In this document: positions 7,971 through 17,099 of the stretch, piece after piece
How positions within the stretch are numbered: position 1 is the stretch's first letter
Layout: each line of letters begins with the position of its first letter
Source: Pseudopedobacter saltans DSM 12145
GTDB taxonomy: Bacteria > Bacteroidota > Bacteroidia > Sphingobacteriales > Sphingobacteriaceae
NCBI RefSeq assembly: GCF_000190735.1
Contig: NC_015177.1
Span: 868,001-932,000 of the forward strand
DNA: 64,000 nt
Reading direction: 5' to 3'
The notes under the pieces: generated by a model
Database searches by the model: none
What the model was told of the DNA's origin: nothing
What the model saw: the letters and a program-made list of their open reading frames with translations, nothing else
Translations under genes and position numbers: made by a program

Positions 7971-9239
7971 ATGAAAAAGATAGTGTTTAGTGGTTCAATG
8001 CTTTTAGTATTTTTTTCCATAGCATATTCTTATGCGCAGAAAGAGAATACATTTAATAGAGGTAAGGGATTGATAGAAATTATCGAAAAAAGCTTAGATC
8101 AATCCACAATACAATATAAATTCCTAAAATCGGTAACACCAGAAGATCGTTTTCCAAAAACTTACGAAGGCAGAGAAAAAGGTTCTGTAACAAGTACTGC
8201 AAAAAACTGGACAAGTGGTTTCTACCCCGGTACTTTGGTTTATCTATACGAATATACTAAAGATAAGGGGTTACTTAATGAAGCCGATAACAAGTTTACG
8301 TTTTTGAAAAGCCAGAAAGATAACAAGAATACTCACGATTTAGGTTTTATGATGTATTGTAGTTTTGGTAATGCCTATCGTATAACAAAAAAAGAAGAAT
8401 ATAAAGATATTTTAGTACAATCGGCTAAATCGCTGGCAAGCAGGTATAATTCTAAAGTTGGAAGTATACAATCCTGGGATCGGATTAAGTCTTTAGATGG
8501 AAGTAAATATTGGGATTTTCCGGTGATTATAGACAATATGATGAATCTGGAATTGTTATTCTTTGCTTCAAAAGTGACCGGAGATGAAAGCTTTAAAAAA
8601 ATAGCGGTTACACATGCCGAAACTGCAATGAAAAATCATGTAAGACCAGATTATAGTTCTTTTCATGTGGTGGCGTATAATCCTGAAACAGGTGAGATAA
8701 ACAGTCGCGAAACTTATCAGGGCTTTGCTCATAACTCTACCTGGGCGAGAGGGCAGGGCTGGGGCATCTATGGTTTTACAATGGTATATCGAGAGACAGG
8801 AGATAAACGTTTCCTTAAGACGGCACAGGGAATGGCAGACTTTTTTCTTAATCACAAAAATCTTCCTAAAGATAAAATCCCTTATTGGGATTTTGATGCA
8901 GGGCAACCTGGGGTGCAGCCAAGCTTTAATTACAATGCATTCAAATATTCTGTAATACCTAGAGATGCTTCGGCGGGGGCTTTGGTAGCTTCTGCATTGA
9001 TTGAACTTTCGGGATATTCAGATAAAGAGAAGAAGCAAAAATATTTAAATGCGGCAGAAATAATGATTAAGTCACTTTCTTCTCCGGTGTATACAGCTTC
9101 GGTAGGGGAAAACGGTGGCTTTATTTTAAAACATAGTGTTGGCAATCTGCCTAAAGACAGAGAGGTAGACGTTCCACTTTCTTATGCAGATTATTATTAT
9201 GTGGAAGCTATGCTGAGGTACAAAAATTTAGGTAAGTAA
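7971..9239 (+). CDS. GH88 unsaturated glucuronyl hydrolase, exported
   Basis: The 422-residue protein has a signal peptide ending near the AYSYAQ segment (residue ~22). It follows the (alpha/alpha)6-barrel GH88 pattern. The two conserved aspartates are D123 in NTHDLGFM and D188 in VIIDNMMNLELL, and their separation is close to that in characterised enzymes (D88/D149). WARGQGW and YWDFDA blocks follow. GH88 enzymes hydrate and release the 4,5-unsaturated uronic acid left at the non-reducing end by polysaccharide lyases. That fits the three PL6 lyases in this locus and implies a lyase product in which the uronate is linked to another sugar. It is preceded by operator 2 and followed 6 bases later by an acetylesterase gene in the same operon. 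Confidence 0.92.
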   Translation: MKKIVFSGSMLLVFFSIAYSYAQKENTFNRGKGLIEIIEKSLDQSTIQYKFLKSVTPEDRFPKTYEGREKGSVTSTAKNWTSGFYPGTLVYLYEYTKDKGLLNEADNKFTFLKSQKDNKNTHDLGFMMYCSFGNAYRITKKEEYKDILVQSAKSLASRYNSKVGSIQSWDRIKSLDGSKYWDFPVIIDNMMNLELLFFASKVTGDESFKKIAVTHAETAMKNHVRPDYSSFHVVAYNPETGEINSRETYQGFAHNSTWARGQGWGIYGFTMVYRETGDKRFLKTAQGMADFFLNHKNLPKDKIPYWDFDAGQPGVQPSFNYNAFKYSVIPRDASAGALVASALIELSGYSDKEKKQKYLNAAEIMIKSLSSPVYTASVGENGGFILKHSVGNLPKDREVDVPLSYADYYYVEAMLRYKNLGK

Positions 9240-9245
9240 AAATTT

Positions 9246-10061
9246 ATGAAGATGAATGATATGAAACGAGGTAATTGTTTACAGAATAAAATTAAACAAA
9301 TATCTTTTTTAATATTTTTAATTCCATTGCTGCTACTTGTTGGTTGCCATTCAAAAAAGGAGACTATAGATTTAAAATCGGGTTATGATTTATATTTATT
9401 AGTTGGTCAATCTAATATGGCTGGTCGTGGTGTAATCGAAGCGGAAGATACAACAGAACATAATAGGGTATTTATGTTAAATGCAGCGGATGAATTCGTT
9501 TTAGCTAAAGAACCACTTCATTTTGATAAAAGTAACAGAGGAGTAGGACCAGGGTTAGCTTTTGGTAAAGCAATGGCCGAAGCAAACCCTAAGATTAAGA
9601 TAGGTCTTATTCCTGCGGCTGTTGGAGGTACAAAAATATCTTATTGGGAACCGGGTAATTCAAGAGGTTTATATGAAGAAGCTATTCGCAAAGCAAAAGT
9701 AGCTATGAAATATGGTACTTTAAAAGGGATAGTGTGGCAACAGGGAGAATCAGATTCTAATACAAAGGATGCGCCTTTATATAAAGAACGTTTACTTAAA
9801 TTATTAACAGCTTTCCGCAAAGATTTGGGAAATAATAATCTGCCAATTGTTATTGGTGGTTTAGGGGATTTTCTTAAATCTTCACAATATAAAGTGGTTA
9901 ACAAGTCATTACAGGAAACGGCAAATGAAATAGGAAATGCCGGGTTCTCCGAAGCAAGCACACTTGGTCATATCGGAGACAGGCTGCACTTTAATTCAAA
10001 AGCCCAGAGAGAAAACGGTAATAATATGGCTAAGGCTATGTTGAAATTAAAACATCACTAA
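9246..10061 (+). CDS. SASA/CE6-type carbohydrate O-acetylesterase, lipoprotein
   Basis: The 271-residue protein begins with an unusually long N-terminus, then a hydrophobic run and a lipobox-like LLVGC (C at about residue 34), so it is probably a lipoprotein. ATG 9264 is an alternative start giving a shorter n-region. The catalytic blocks are clear: the nucleophile block LLVGQSNMAG (~50-60), VWQQGESD (~165) and DRLHF (~250) with the catalytic histidine. This is the sialate O-acetylesterase/acetylxylan esterase (SASA, CE6) family, which removes acetyl groups from sugars. It lies 6 bases after the GH88 gene and the two are clearly one operon, so it probably deacetylates the oligosaccharides before or after removal of the unsaturated uronate. 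Confidence 0.88.
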   Translation: MKMNDMKRGNCLQNKIKQISFLIFLIPLLLLVGCHSKKETIDLKSGYDLYLLVGQSNMAGRGVIEAEDTTEHNRVFMLNAADEFVLAKEPLHFDKSNRGVGPGLAFGKAMAEANPKIKIGLIPAAVGGTKISYWEPGNSRGLYEEAIRKAKVAMKYGTLKGIVWQQGESDSNTKDAPLYKERLLKLLTAFRKDLGNNNLPIVIGGLGDFLKSSQYKVVNKSLQETANEIGNAGFSEASTLGHIGDRLHFNSKAQRENGNNMAKAMLKLKHH

Positions 10062-10091
10062 CAATCTTAGAATAAAAAAAAGCAGATAATT

Positions 10092-10135
10092 TTTGATAAC
10101 AAAAAATATAATTGTACCTTACGTTTACGTAACCG
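10092..10135 (+). promoter_or_regulatory. Promoter with LacI-type operator 3 (distal site of susC)
   Basis: TTTG at 10092-10095, 19 bases, then TACCTTAC at 10115-10122, with the operator CGTTTAC|GTAACCG at 10122-10135. The spacing is identical to the GH88 promoter. It lies about 220 bases upstream of the susC start codon, which would leave a long leader. Confidence 0.65.
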
Positions 10136-10288
10136 TATTCGAATATGGGTGATATGTAATTTTAACCTTTATTAAACCAGTATGAAAGAAGTTAATTATA
10201 GCCGGATATACCTATTAGAATGGGTTCAATAAAAATTTTGACTAAATACTTAATGCTAAAGTAAATTAATTCTTTATCTTCTTGTTTT

Positions 10289-10302
10289 CGGGTACGTACA
10301 CA
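10289..10302. promoter_or_regulatory. LacI-type operator 4 (proximal site of susC)
   Basis: CGGGTAC|GTACACA, with both arms matching YGKKWAC. Its centre is 167 bp from operator 3 and the site lies 55 bases before the susC start. A TGTTTTCG run at 10283-10290 could be a poor -7 element. Two sites at one promoter region would allow DNA looping. Confidence 0.65.
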
Positions 10303-10357
10303 TTTTTAATAGGCTTTTTAATTTATTAGCTAAATGATGATATAAACATTTAAAATT

Positions 10358-13300
10358 ATGATAGTATTAAAATTAAGATTATCTGAGTCGGGGAGGAGGC
10401 TTATGCTTGCTTTACTTTTTGTATTAAGCTTGACTGCAGATGCCTTTTCTCAGAGTAGAATAATAACTGGAATAGTAACAGCCTCAGATACTAAAGAACC
10501 TCTTCCTGGTGTATCGGTAGCAGTAAAAGGTGTAAGTAGGACAGTATTTACAGATGTTTCAGGTCGTTATTCTATTCAGGCGGCCAGCAATAACGTGTTG
10601 GTTTTTAATTATATAGGGTTTTATGCTAAAGAAATACAAGTTGGAGATAAAAAAGAAATCAATACATCTTTAAACGTTGATGTAAAAGCATTAAAAGAAG
10701 TTGTGGTTGTAGGATACGGAGAAGTTGCTAAATCTGATTTGACAGGATCTGTTGGACAAGTTAACATTGGTGATTTAACACAAGCACCGGTGATGTCTTT
10801 TGAACAAGCTTTAGCAGGACGTATAGCGGGGGTACAGGTGTCTTCTGCAGATGGTCAGCCGGGTTCTGAAGGTGTAAATATAATTATTAGAGGGGCCGGT
10901 TCATTAACTCAGGATACTTCTCCATTATATGTAATAGATGGCTTTCCATATGAGGAGTTTGATCCATCATCTTTAAATATGGATGATATAGAAGAGATGA
11001 ACATATTAAAAGATGCCTCGGCGACAGCTATATATGGAGCCAGAGGTGCTAATGGCGTAGTTGTTATCGAAACAAAAAAAGGTAAAGTTGGAGCTCCTGT
11101 TGTACAATACAGTGGATCATTTGGTTTTCAGAATGTAACTAAACAGATGGAAATGATGGACCCCTACGAGTTTGTTAAATATCAGTTAGAAAGGAATAAT
11201 TACTCGACAGCAATGAAGAAAATTTACACTAGTAAAGACTTTCCTGAGACAGATACGGAAAATTACGATCCTAATGGCAAAACACTTGAAGATTATCGAA
11301 ATATACGGGGAATTAACTGGCAGGATCTGGTATTTCAGAATGGAGCTACAAAAATTCATAATTTGTCTGTAAGAGGAGGGAACACTCAAACGAAGTATTC
11401 GGTTTCGGGTTCCTTGTACGATCAGGAAGGTGTGATAATACATAGTGGTTCAAATAGAGCTACTGCGAGGGTGACACTTGATCATACTATAAGTAAAAAA
11501 TTTAAAAGTGGTGTAAATCTTTCTTATTCTCATAAAAAATCCTTTGGACAAATTGCTGCGAGTAATGCTGGAACAGCGGGACACGCTTATGGTTATCTAA
11601 TGTATAGTACCTGGGCATTTAGACCTGTAACCGGTAGAGAGGATATAATCTACGATGAAGAAGGAGGAGATATTATTGGAGGTGACGTAGACGAAGAGTT
11701 TATTGATGCTGAAGTGGATGAAAGTTTATCGTCAACCTTATTCGCTATAAATCCGGTGAAATCTTTAACAAATGAAGACAGAGGATCTAAAAGTATGAGT
11801 TTAAATGCTAATGCCTTCTTAACATATGATATCAATAAAAATTTACAGTTTAAAACGACTGCGGGATATATTAAAGCAAATGGAGAGGGGTATAATTTTT
11901 ATAATTCCGGAACTACAAGAGGTTCTTCGACGTTACCGTCAAACTCAAGAGGAGTCCAATCTACTTTATCATTGTCAGAGACTGTAACCTGGAATTCTAC
12001 ATCTACTCTTACATATAGAAAGAAAGTAGGCGATCATAGTTACAATGTCATGGCGGGTATTGATTTTCAGGAAAGAACGACCAATCGATATGGTTTAGGC
12101 AGTCAACTTATACCCAACGAATCTATAGGTTTATGGGGTATGGACGAAGGAGTGCCATCAAGTATGACAGTTGCTACCTCAAATAATACATTAAATTCGC
12201 TGTTCACTAGAATAAACTATAATTATAAATCAAAATACCTATTAACAGGTACTTTTAGAGCAGATGGGTCATCAAAATTTCCTGTATCTAACAGATGGGC
12301 TTATTTTCCTTCCGGAGCTTTTGCCTGGAAAATGGGAAGTGAAGATTTTATGAAAAATATAAAATTTATCTCAGATGCTAAGCTAAGAATAAGTTATGGT
12401 TTAACAGGAAATAACAGGGTGTCCGATTATCCTTATCAGGATTTAATGAGCGGATCGTCAATTGCTCAGTCTTATTCTTTTGGAAATGGAGATCCAACAA
12501 AAGGTATTTATCCTAATTCTTTACCTAATGAACATTTGAAATGGGAAACCACGTCGCAGTTGGATTTGGGATACGATTTGGCATTATTTAAAAATCGGAT
12601 TGAAATAACTGCTGATGTATACAGAAAAACAACTAAAGATTTATTATTAAATGCCAATATTCCAACAATATTTGGTTTCAGCAGAACTTATAAAAATATC
12701 GGATCGTTGCAAAATGATGGGTTAGAGCTGACTTTGAATACTGAAAATATAAAAACTAAAAATTTTACATGGACAAGTAGTTTAAATATAGGTTTTAATA
12801 AAAATAAAATTCTTGCACTTACTTCAGATGAAAGCAGAATGCTTTCTGCAGTAACCTGGGATGCCTTACATAACGGGTCATATTTGTATGTAGCTCAGGT
12901 TAATCAGCCGGCCGCATTATTTATGGGGTATATTTTTGATGGAGTTTATCAATATGATGATTTCGATTTGATAGGTGGAAAATACCAGTTAAAACCTAAC
13001 ATTGCGGATAATGGTGATGTTAGAGAAGATATACAGCCTGGAGATATCAAGTATAGAGACATCAATGGAGACTTAACCGTAAACGAATTTGATGAGACTA
13101 TTATAGGTAATCCCGTTCCAAAACATACTGGCGGATTTTCTAATAACTTTAAGTATAAAGGGTTTAGTTTAAATGTATTTTTCCAATGGTCTTATGGTAA
13201 TGAAGTATTTAACGCTAATAGAATTTATTTTGAAGGGGGAAGACCTCAAAATTCCCGTAATCAATTCGCGTCTTATGTGAATAGATGGACACCAGAGAAT

Positions 13301-13615
13301 CCATCTAACACTATGTTTAGGTCGGGAGGGCAAGGGCCATTAGGTAGATATTCTTCATTATATCTGGAAGATGCTTCCTACATCCGTTTAAAAACAGTTT
13401 CATTCTCTTATAGTTTGCCTGCAAAATATCTCAGGAAAATATATGTTAAGAATTTAAGCATCACAGCTTCGGCACAAAATCTATTCACTATTACAAATTA
13501 TTCTGGTATGGATCCGGAAGTTTCTGTAAGAAATAGTGTTCTAACCCCGGGATTCGATTGGTCTGCATATCCAAGAGCTAAAATTATGGTTTTTGGTCTT
13601 AAGGTTACACTATAA
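10358..13615 (+). CDS. SusC-like TonB-dependent outer-membrane glycan importer
   Basis: The 1085-residue protein has the SusC layout: a signal peptide (to about AFSQ, residue 32), an N-terminal carboxypeptidase-regulatory-like beta domain (residues ~35-110, ITGIVTASDTKEPLPGVSV), a short TonB-box region (VVVGYGEVAKSDLTGSV, ~118-135), the plug domain with IIRGAGSLTQDTSPLYVIDG and ATAIYGARGANGVVVIETKKG, and a long beta-barrel ending MVFGLKVTL. SusC forms the outer-membrane pore through which oligosaccharides enter the periplasm, capped by SusD. The susD partner follows after 18 bases. It lies behind two operators and is the only complete SusC/D pair in this locus, so it is the likely entrance for the lyase products. 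Confidence 0.97.
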   Translation: MIVLKLRLSESGRRLMLALLFVLSLTADAFSQSRIITGIVTASDTKEPLPGVSVAVKGVSRTVFTDVSGRYSIQAASNNVLVFNYIGFYAKEIQVGDKKEINTSLNVDVKALKEVVVVGYGEVAKSDLTGSVGQVNIGDLTQAPVMSFEQALAGRIAGVQVSSADGQPGSEGVNIIIRGAGSLTQDTSPLYVIDGFPYEEFDPSSLNMDDIEEMNILKDASATAIYGARGANGVVVIETKKGKVGAPVVQYSGSFGFQNVTKQMEMMDPYEFVKYQLERNNYSTAMKKIYTSKDFPETDTENYDPNGKTLEDYRNIRGINWQDLVFQNGATKIHNLSVRGGNTQTKYSVSGSLYDQEGVIIHSGSNRATARVTLDHTISKKFKSGVNLSYSHKKSFGQIAASNAGTAGHAYGYLMYSTWAFRPVTGREDIIYDEEGGDIIGGDVDEEFIDAEVDESLSSTLFAINPVKSLTNEDRGSKSMSLNANAFLTYDINKNLQFKTTAGYIKANGEGYNFYNSGTTRGSSTLPSNSRGVQSTLSLSETVTWNSTSTLTYRKKVGDHSYNVMAGIDFQERTTNRYGLGSQLIPNESIGLWGMDEGVPSSMTVATSNNTLNSLFTRINYNYKSKYLLTGTFRADGSSKFPVSNRWAYFPSGAFAWKMGSEDFMKNIKFISDAKLRISYGLTGNNRVSDYPYQDLMSGSSIAQSYSFGNGDPTKGIYPNSLPNEHLKWETTSQLDLGYDLALFKNRIEITADVYRKTTKDLLLNANIPTIFGFSRTYKNIGSLQNDGLELTLNTENIKTKNFTWTSSLNIGFNKNKILALTSDESRMLSAVTWDALHNGSYLYVAQVNQPAALFMGYIFDGVYQYDDFDLIGGKYQLKPNIADNGDVREDIQPGDIKYRDINGDLTVNEFDETIIGNPVPKHTGGFSNNFKYKGFSLNVFFQWSYGNEVFNANRIYFEGGRPQNSRNQFASYVNRWTPENPSNTMFRSGGQGPLGRYSSLYLEDASYIRLKTVSFSYSLPAKYLRKIYVKNLSITASAQNLFTITNYSGMDPEVSVRNSVLTPGFDWSAYPRAKIMVFGLKVTL

Positions 13616-13620
13616 TTTTT

Positions 13621-13633
13621 AGGAGGATAAAAA
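13621..13633 (+). promoter_or_regulatory. Strong Shine-Dalgarno sequence before susD
   Basis: AGGAGG at 13621-13626 stands 7 bases before the susD ATG. Consensus ribosome binding sites are rare in Bacteroidota, and most genes here lack one, so this may raise SusD output relative to SusC. Confidence 0.55.
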
Positions 13634-15511
13634 ATGAAAAATAATATAATAAAGTATTTTGGAGCATTGGTTATTAGCCTGTCTTCTGCATCATGCAATA
13701 AATTTTTAGATACTAAACCGCAGGATTTTTTAATTGTTGATACGTATTATGAAACAGAAGAGCAATTAAATTTTGCTTTAGCAGCAGTATATTCAAAATT
13801 AGGAGAAGGGACTCTTTATGGAGGTAGGATTACCAGGATGGGTATGGATGCAGATGAAGGTTTTTATGATAGATCTACTGATATCATAGGGGTATCCGTT
13901 TATAATGTTTATCCTACAGATCCACATGTTACTGCATTTTGGAAAACTTGTTATGAAGGGATTTATAGAGCGAATCTTTTATTGAAACATATAAATAAGG
14001 TCCAAAAGATATCTGAAGCTAATAGAAATGCTATAGAGGGAGAAGCGTTGTTCTTAAGGGGCTATTATTATTTCCTCCTGGTAAGTAATTTTGGTGGAGT
14101 ACCGTTAATTACCGAACCTATAGCTAATACAAACAATACAGCTATTCCACGAAATACGGTACAAGAAGTTTATACTCAGATTGTAGCTGATATGGAAAAG
14201 GCGGAAGGAATGGTTAAAACGATTAAACAGATAGGACACGGTGGTAGAGTCAGCAAATCTGCAGTAAGAGGAATCCTTGCGAGGGTCAATTTACATTGGG
14301 CCGGTTATCCTGTAAGAGATTTGTCAAGATATGCAGAAGCAAGGAAATGGGCAAAAATGGTTATGGATGATACAGGTGCTAATCATAAATTAAATCCTGA
14401 TTACAGACAGGTATTTATAAACTACTCTTCCGATAAATACGATATAGGAGAGAGTATATGGGAAGTGGAATTTTGGGGAAATACACAAGGTGTATATAGA
14501 GAAGCAGGGCAAATAGGCCATTATAATGGTATTCAGTATAATGGTGGTTCTAATGCTGATCCTAATCATGGATTCTCTTACGGATTTTTAAATGCAACAG
14601 GTGTTTTGTGGGATAAATATGACAATAGAGATGTTATAAATTCAAATGATATAAGAAGGAATTATGCGATAGCTCCGTTTTCCCTGGCTGGTAACCCTGC
14701 AAAGGAAACTCCGAGAGCTATAACACCTACGGGTATTTACCAGCGTGACTGTGGTAAATATAGGCGCTTTTATGAAGTGGTTATGCCAAAAGAAAATGTA
14801 TATACGCCTATAAACTATCCTCTTTTACGTTTTTCAGATGTGTTGTTGATGTTCGCGGAAGCTGAAAGCCAGGAAACAGGAGTAGTGAGTCAGGATGCGA
14901 TAGATGCTGTGAATCTGGTGAGAAGTAGGGCCTATGGTAAATTAATGTCTGGAAGGTATGTGAAGTCTATCACGGTAAATACAGCGAGAACATCGGGCAC
15001 ATATACAGTGGCTAACACAAATGTTACCATTTCCGGAGGAGGAGGGCAGGGAGCTACAGCTGCCGTTGCGACAGTAGCAAGCAGTGGAGTAGCAAGTATC
15101 TTGGTTACTTTTGAGGGAAGCGGTTACACTAGTGTCCCCACAGTTGCCATAAGTAGTACTGGTACTGGTGTTGGTGCTACTGCAACAGCTGTTTTAAGCG
15201 ATCCTACTATAAATTCAGATTTACCTGTGTCGGCAACAGCTTCTCCGGCAGCTTTCCTCACATTCGTTCAGGATGAACGCGCTCGAGAGCTCTGCTTTGA
15301 GTCTTTGAGAAAAGGAGATCTGGTAAGATGGGGGAAATTGGTTGAGAATATGAAAATTGTAAGAGATCATATTGAGACATCTTCATTATCTAGTTCTCTG
15401 GATTATGTGGTATGGTCTTATCGAAATGTAAGTGAAAGAGATGTCTTATGGCCTATCCCCTCTTATGAAATGGGCCTAAATTCAGCATTAACTCAAAACA
15501 AAGGTTGGTAA
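13634..15511 (+). CDS. SusD-like glycan-binding lipoprotein with a Gly/Ala-rich insertion
   Basis: The 625-residue lipoprotein has lipobox SSASC (C at about residue 21). The N-terminal helical region (FLDTKPQDFL, then TPR-like helices with GEALFLRGYYYFLLV) and the C-terminal RARELCFESLRKGDLVRWGKL and DVLWPIPSYEM blocks are typical RagB/SusD. Between residues ~441 and ~528 (bases 14950-15220) there is an insertion rich in Gly, Ala, Thr and Val, with a GSGYTSVPTVAIS-type repeat resembling small beta domains of other surface proteins. It splits the conserved SusD C-terminal domain. SusD binds glycan on the cell surface and forms the lid of SusC. The insertion may enlarge the lid or add a binding site; this is inference. 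Confidence 0.93.
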   Translation: MKNNIIKYFGALVISLSSASCNKFLDTKPQDFLIVDTYYETEEQLNFALAAVYSKLGEGTLYGGRITRMGMDADEGFYDRSTDIIGVSVYNVYPTDPHVTAFWKTCYEGIYRANLLLKHINKVQKISEANRNAIEGEALFLRGYYYFLLVSNFGGVPLITEPIANTNNTAIPRNTVQEVYTQIVADMEKAEGMVKTIKQIGHGGRVSKSAVRGILARVNLHWAGYPVRDLSRYAEARKWAKMVMDDTGANHKLNPDYRQVFINYSSDKYDIGESIWEVEFWGNTQGVYREAGQIGHYNGIQYNGGSNADPNHGFSYGFLNATGVLWDKYDNRDVINSNDIRRNYAIAPFSLAGNPAKETPRAITPTGIYQRDCGKYRRFYEVVMPKENVYTPINYPLLRFSDVLLMFAEAESQETGVVSQDAIDAVNLVRSRAYGKLMSGRYVKSITVNTARTSGTYTVANTNVTISGGGGQGATAAVATVASSGVASILVTFEGSGYTSVPTVAISSTGTGVGATATAVLSDPTINSDLPVSATASPAAFLTFVQDERARELCFESLRKGDLVRWGKLVENMKIVRDHIETSSLSSSLDYVVWSYRNVSERDVLWPIPSYEMGLNSALTQNKGW

Positions 15512-15525
15512 TTAAAATCATAATT

Positions 15526-16473
15526 ATGAAAACAATTAAAAACTCTATTATTATATTCTTCACTTGCCTGGGTATTATGTCCTGTAACAAGGTTGAAGTT
15601 GAGACTCCTGTATTTGATGTTAAGGTAGATTCTTTAACTTATAAAGTTGGAGATGAAGTAGAATTTAAATTTACGGGGGATGCCGATCAGATAACGTTTT
15701 ATTCCGGTGAGCCTTTGAATGATTATACCTATAAGGATGGGAGAATAGAGGAGGTACTTAGTATAAATGCGTCTTTTTCTACGGCTATCAGATATGGATT
15801 AGCTAATGGGCAAAAAGATATGTTATCTGTATGGATATCGTCAGATTTTAATGGTAACTATACTATTGAAGATATACAGAATGCTACATGGAAGAATAAT
15901 GTTTCTAAGAACTTTGTCTTAGCACCCTCAACTATGGACAACAGTGATGCTGCGAATTATGTGCCTTCGGGTGTTTTAGACATTACGAGTGAAGCAGAGG
16001 AAGGAAAACCTATGTATTTTGCTTTCAAGTATAGGAAAGATGATCCGACAAAAACTCAAAGAAATTGGTTTATGAGAAATATTGTAGTAAACGCTGTTAC
16101 CAATTTAGGAAACTATTCCCTTTTTGATGGTTCTGCATTTAAAGAAGTATATGATAATAATTTTGTAACAGATGTAGAAAGAAATAGCTCTGTTACCAGT
16201 GGTGGTGTAATAACCTTAAGATCTCCCAGTACTTTTGATACAAGACCCTTAGTTGAGGTTTGGGCTATTTCTCCTCCTATTAGCACAGAAGATACCAATT
16301 TAGGCCCGGATAAAGGAACACCAATAAAAGGTTTCAGGGATTTAAAAAAGGATAGTCATTCTTATACCTATATAAAAGAAGGTGTTTACACAGCAACATT
16401 TGTAGCAAGTAATTCTAATTTGTACGGAGAAAGCAAAGTGGTAAAACAGATAACAATAACCGTAACTCAATAA
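15526..16473 (+). CDS. DUF5017-type surface lipoprotein
   Basis: Start ATG 15526 gives a standard lipoprotein signal with lipobox GIMSC (C near residue 20); an upstream in-frame TTG at 15505 is unlikely. The 315-residue product matches the DUF5017 pattern seen after SusD genes: a short N-terminal beta domain (YKVGDEVEFKFTGDADQITFYSGE), then a domain with SVWISSDFNGNYTIEDIQNATW, and a C-terminal PKD/Ig-like part ending VKQITITVTQ. Proteins in this place are usually surface glycan-binding proteins (SusE/F position). Binding of the same substrate as SusD is inferred from position. It is 14 bases downstream of susD. Confidence 0.8.
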   Translation: MKTIKNSIIIFFTCLGIMSCNKVEVETPVFDVKVDSLTYKVGDEVEFKFTGDADQITFYSGEPLNDYTYKDGRIEEVLSINASFSTAIRYGLANGQKDMLSVWISSDFNGNYTIEDIQNATWKNNVSKNFVLAPSTMDNSDAANYVPSGVLDITSEAEEGKPMYFAFKYRKDDPTKTQRNWFMRNIVVNAVTNLGNYSLFDGSAFKEVYDNNFVTDVERNSSVTSGGVITLRSPSTFDTRPLVEVWAISPPISTEDTNLGPDKGTPIKGFRDLKKDSHSYTYIKEGVYTATFVASNSNLYGESKVVKQITITVTQ

Positions 16474-16496
16474 CTATACAATAAAAATAAAAAATC

Positions 16497-17051
16497 ATGA
16501 GAAATTACTTCAGCAAGATTTTACAGGTAATGACCGTTATTACATTTTTAGTTTTACATAACGTTTATGCACAAAAAGACAAAACAACGTTGTCGTTTAA
16601 TACCAGTGTTCAATATGGTAGTCAGTCTAATAATTTATCTGTATTGATATCAACAGATTTTAATGGCGATTATTCTTTAGAATCTATAAAATCGGCAACC
16701 TGGGAAGATATAACAAAGAAAATTAAGTTGGCTACCGACAAAATACTGGCTGAATCTGGAGAAATTGATTTAGCAAAAAATTTAGTGGCAGGTAAACCGC
16801 TTTATCTTGCTTTTAAATATAATGGACAAGCATCAACAAAGCCTTCACAAAGAGGATGGGGAATATCTAATGTTACTATAAATTATAAAGGTGAAACTAA
16901 AACTTTACCTATTAAAGATTTTAAAATCGTTGATAATAAGGAAAATCACGAGGGAGCAACATGGATTAAAGGAGCAGATATGATGAGATTCCGTTCAAAT
17001 CAATCTGTTAAAGCATCCGAAAGCTGGGCTATTGTTAAAATTGGTGAATAG
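16497..17051 (+). CDS. Short exported homologue of the DUF5017 lipoprotein's central domain
   Basis: The 184-residue protein has a cleavable signal peptide ending VYAQ (residue ~25) and no lipobox. Residues 30-184 align well with the middle domain of the preceding protein: both share SxxxQYG, LSVxISxDFNGxYxxExIxxATW, a GKPxYxAFKY segment and a tryptophan-rich x-x-R-x-W. It lacks the N-terminal and C-terminal beta domains of its neighbour, so it is a partial duplication that remained open. Because it is not lipid-anchored it may be periplasmic or released. A role in binding lyase products is possible. It lies 23 bases after the lipoprotein gene, in the same operon. Confidence 0.7.
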   Translation: MRNYFSKILQVMTVITFLVLHNVYAQKDKTTLSFNTSVQYGSQSNNLSVLISTDFNGDYSLESIKSATWEDITKKIKLATDKILAESGEIDLAKNLVAGKPLYLAFKYNGQASTKPSQRGWGISNVTINYKGETKTLPIKDFKIVDNKENHEGATWIKGADMMRFRSNQSVKASESWAIVKIGE

Positions 17052-17099
17052 TATATGAAAGGTATATTCTCTATCTATCATAAATCTTAAATATTCGAA

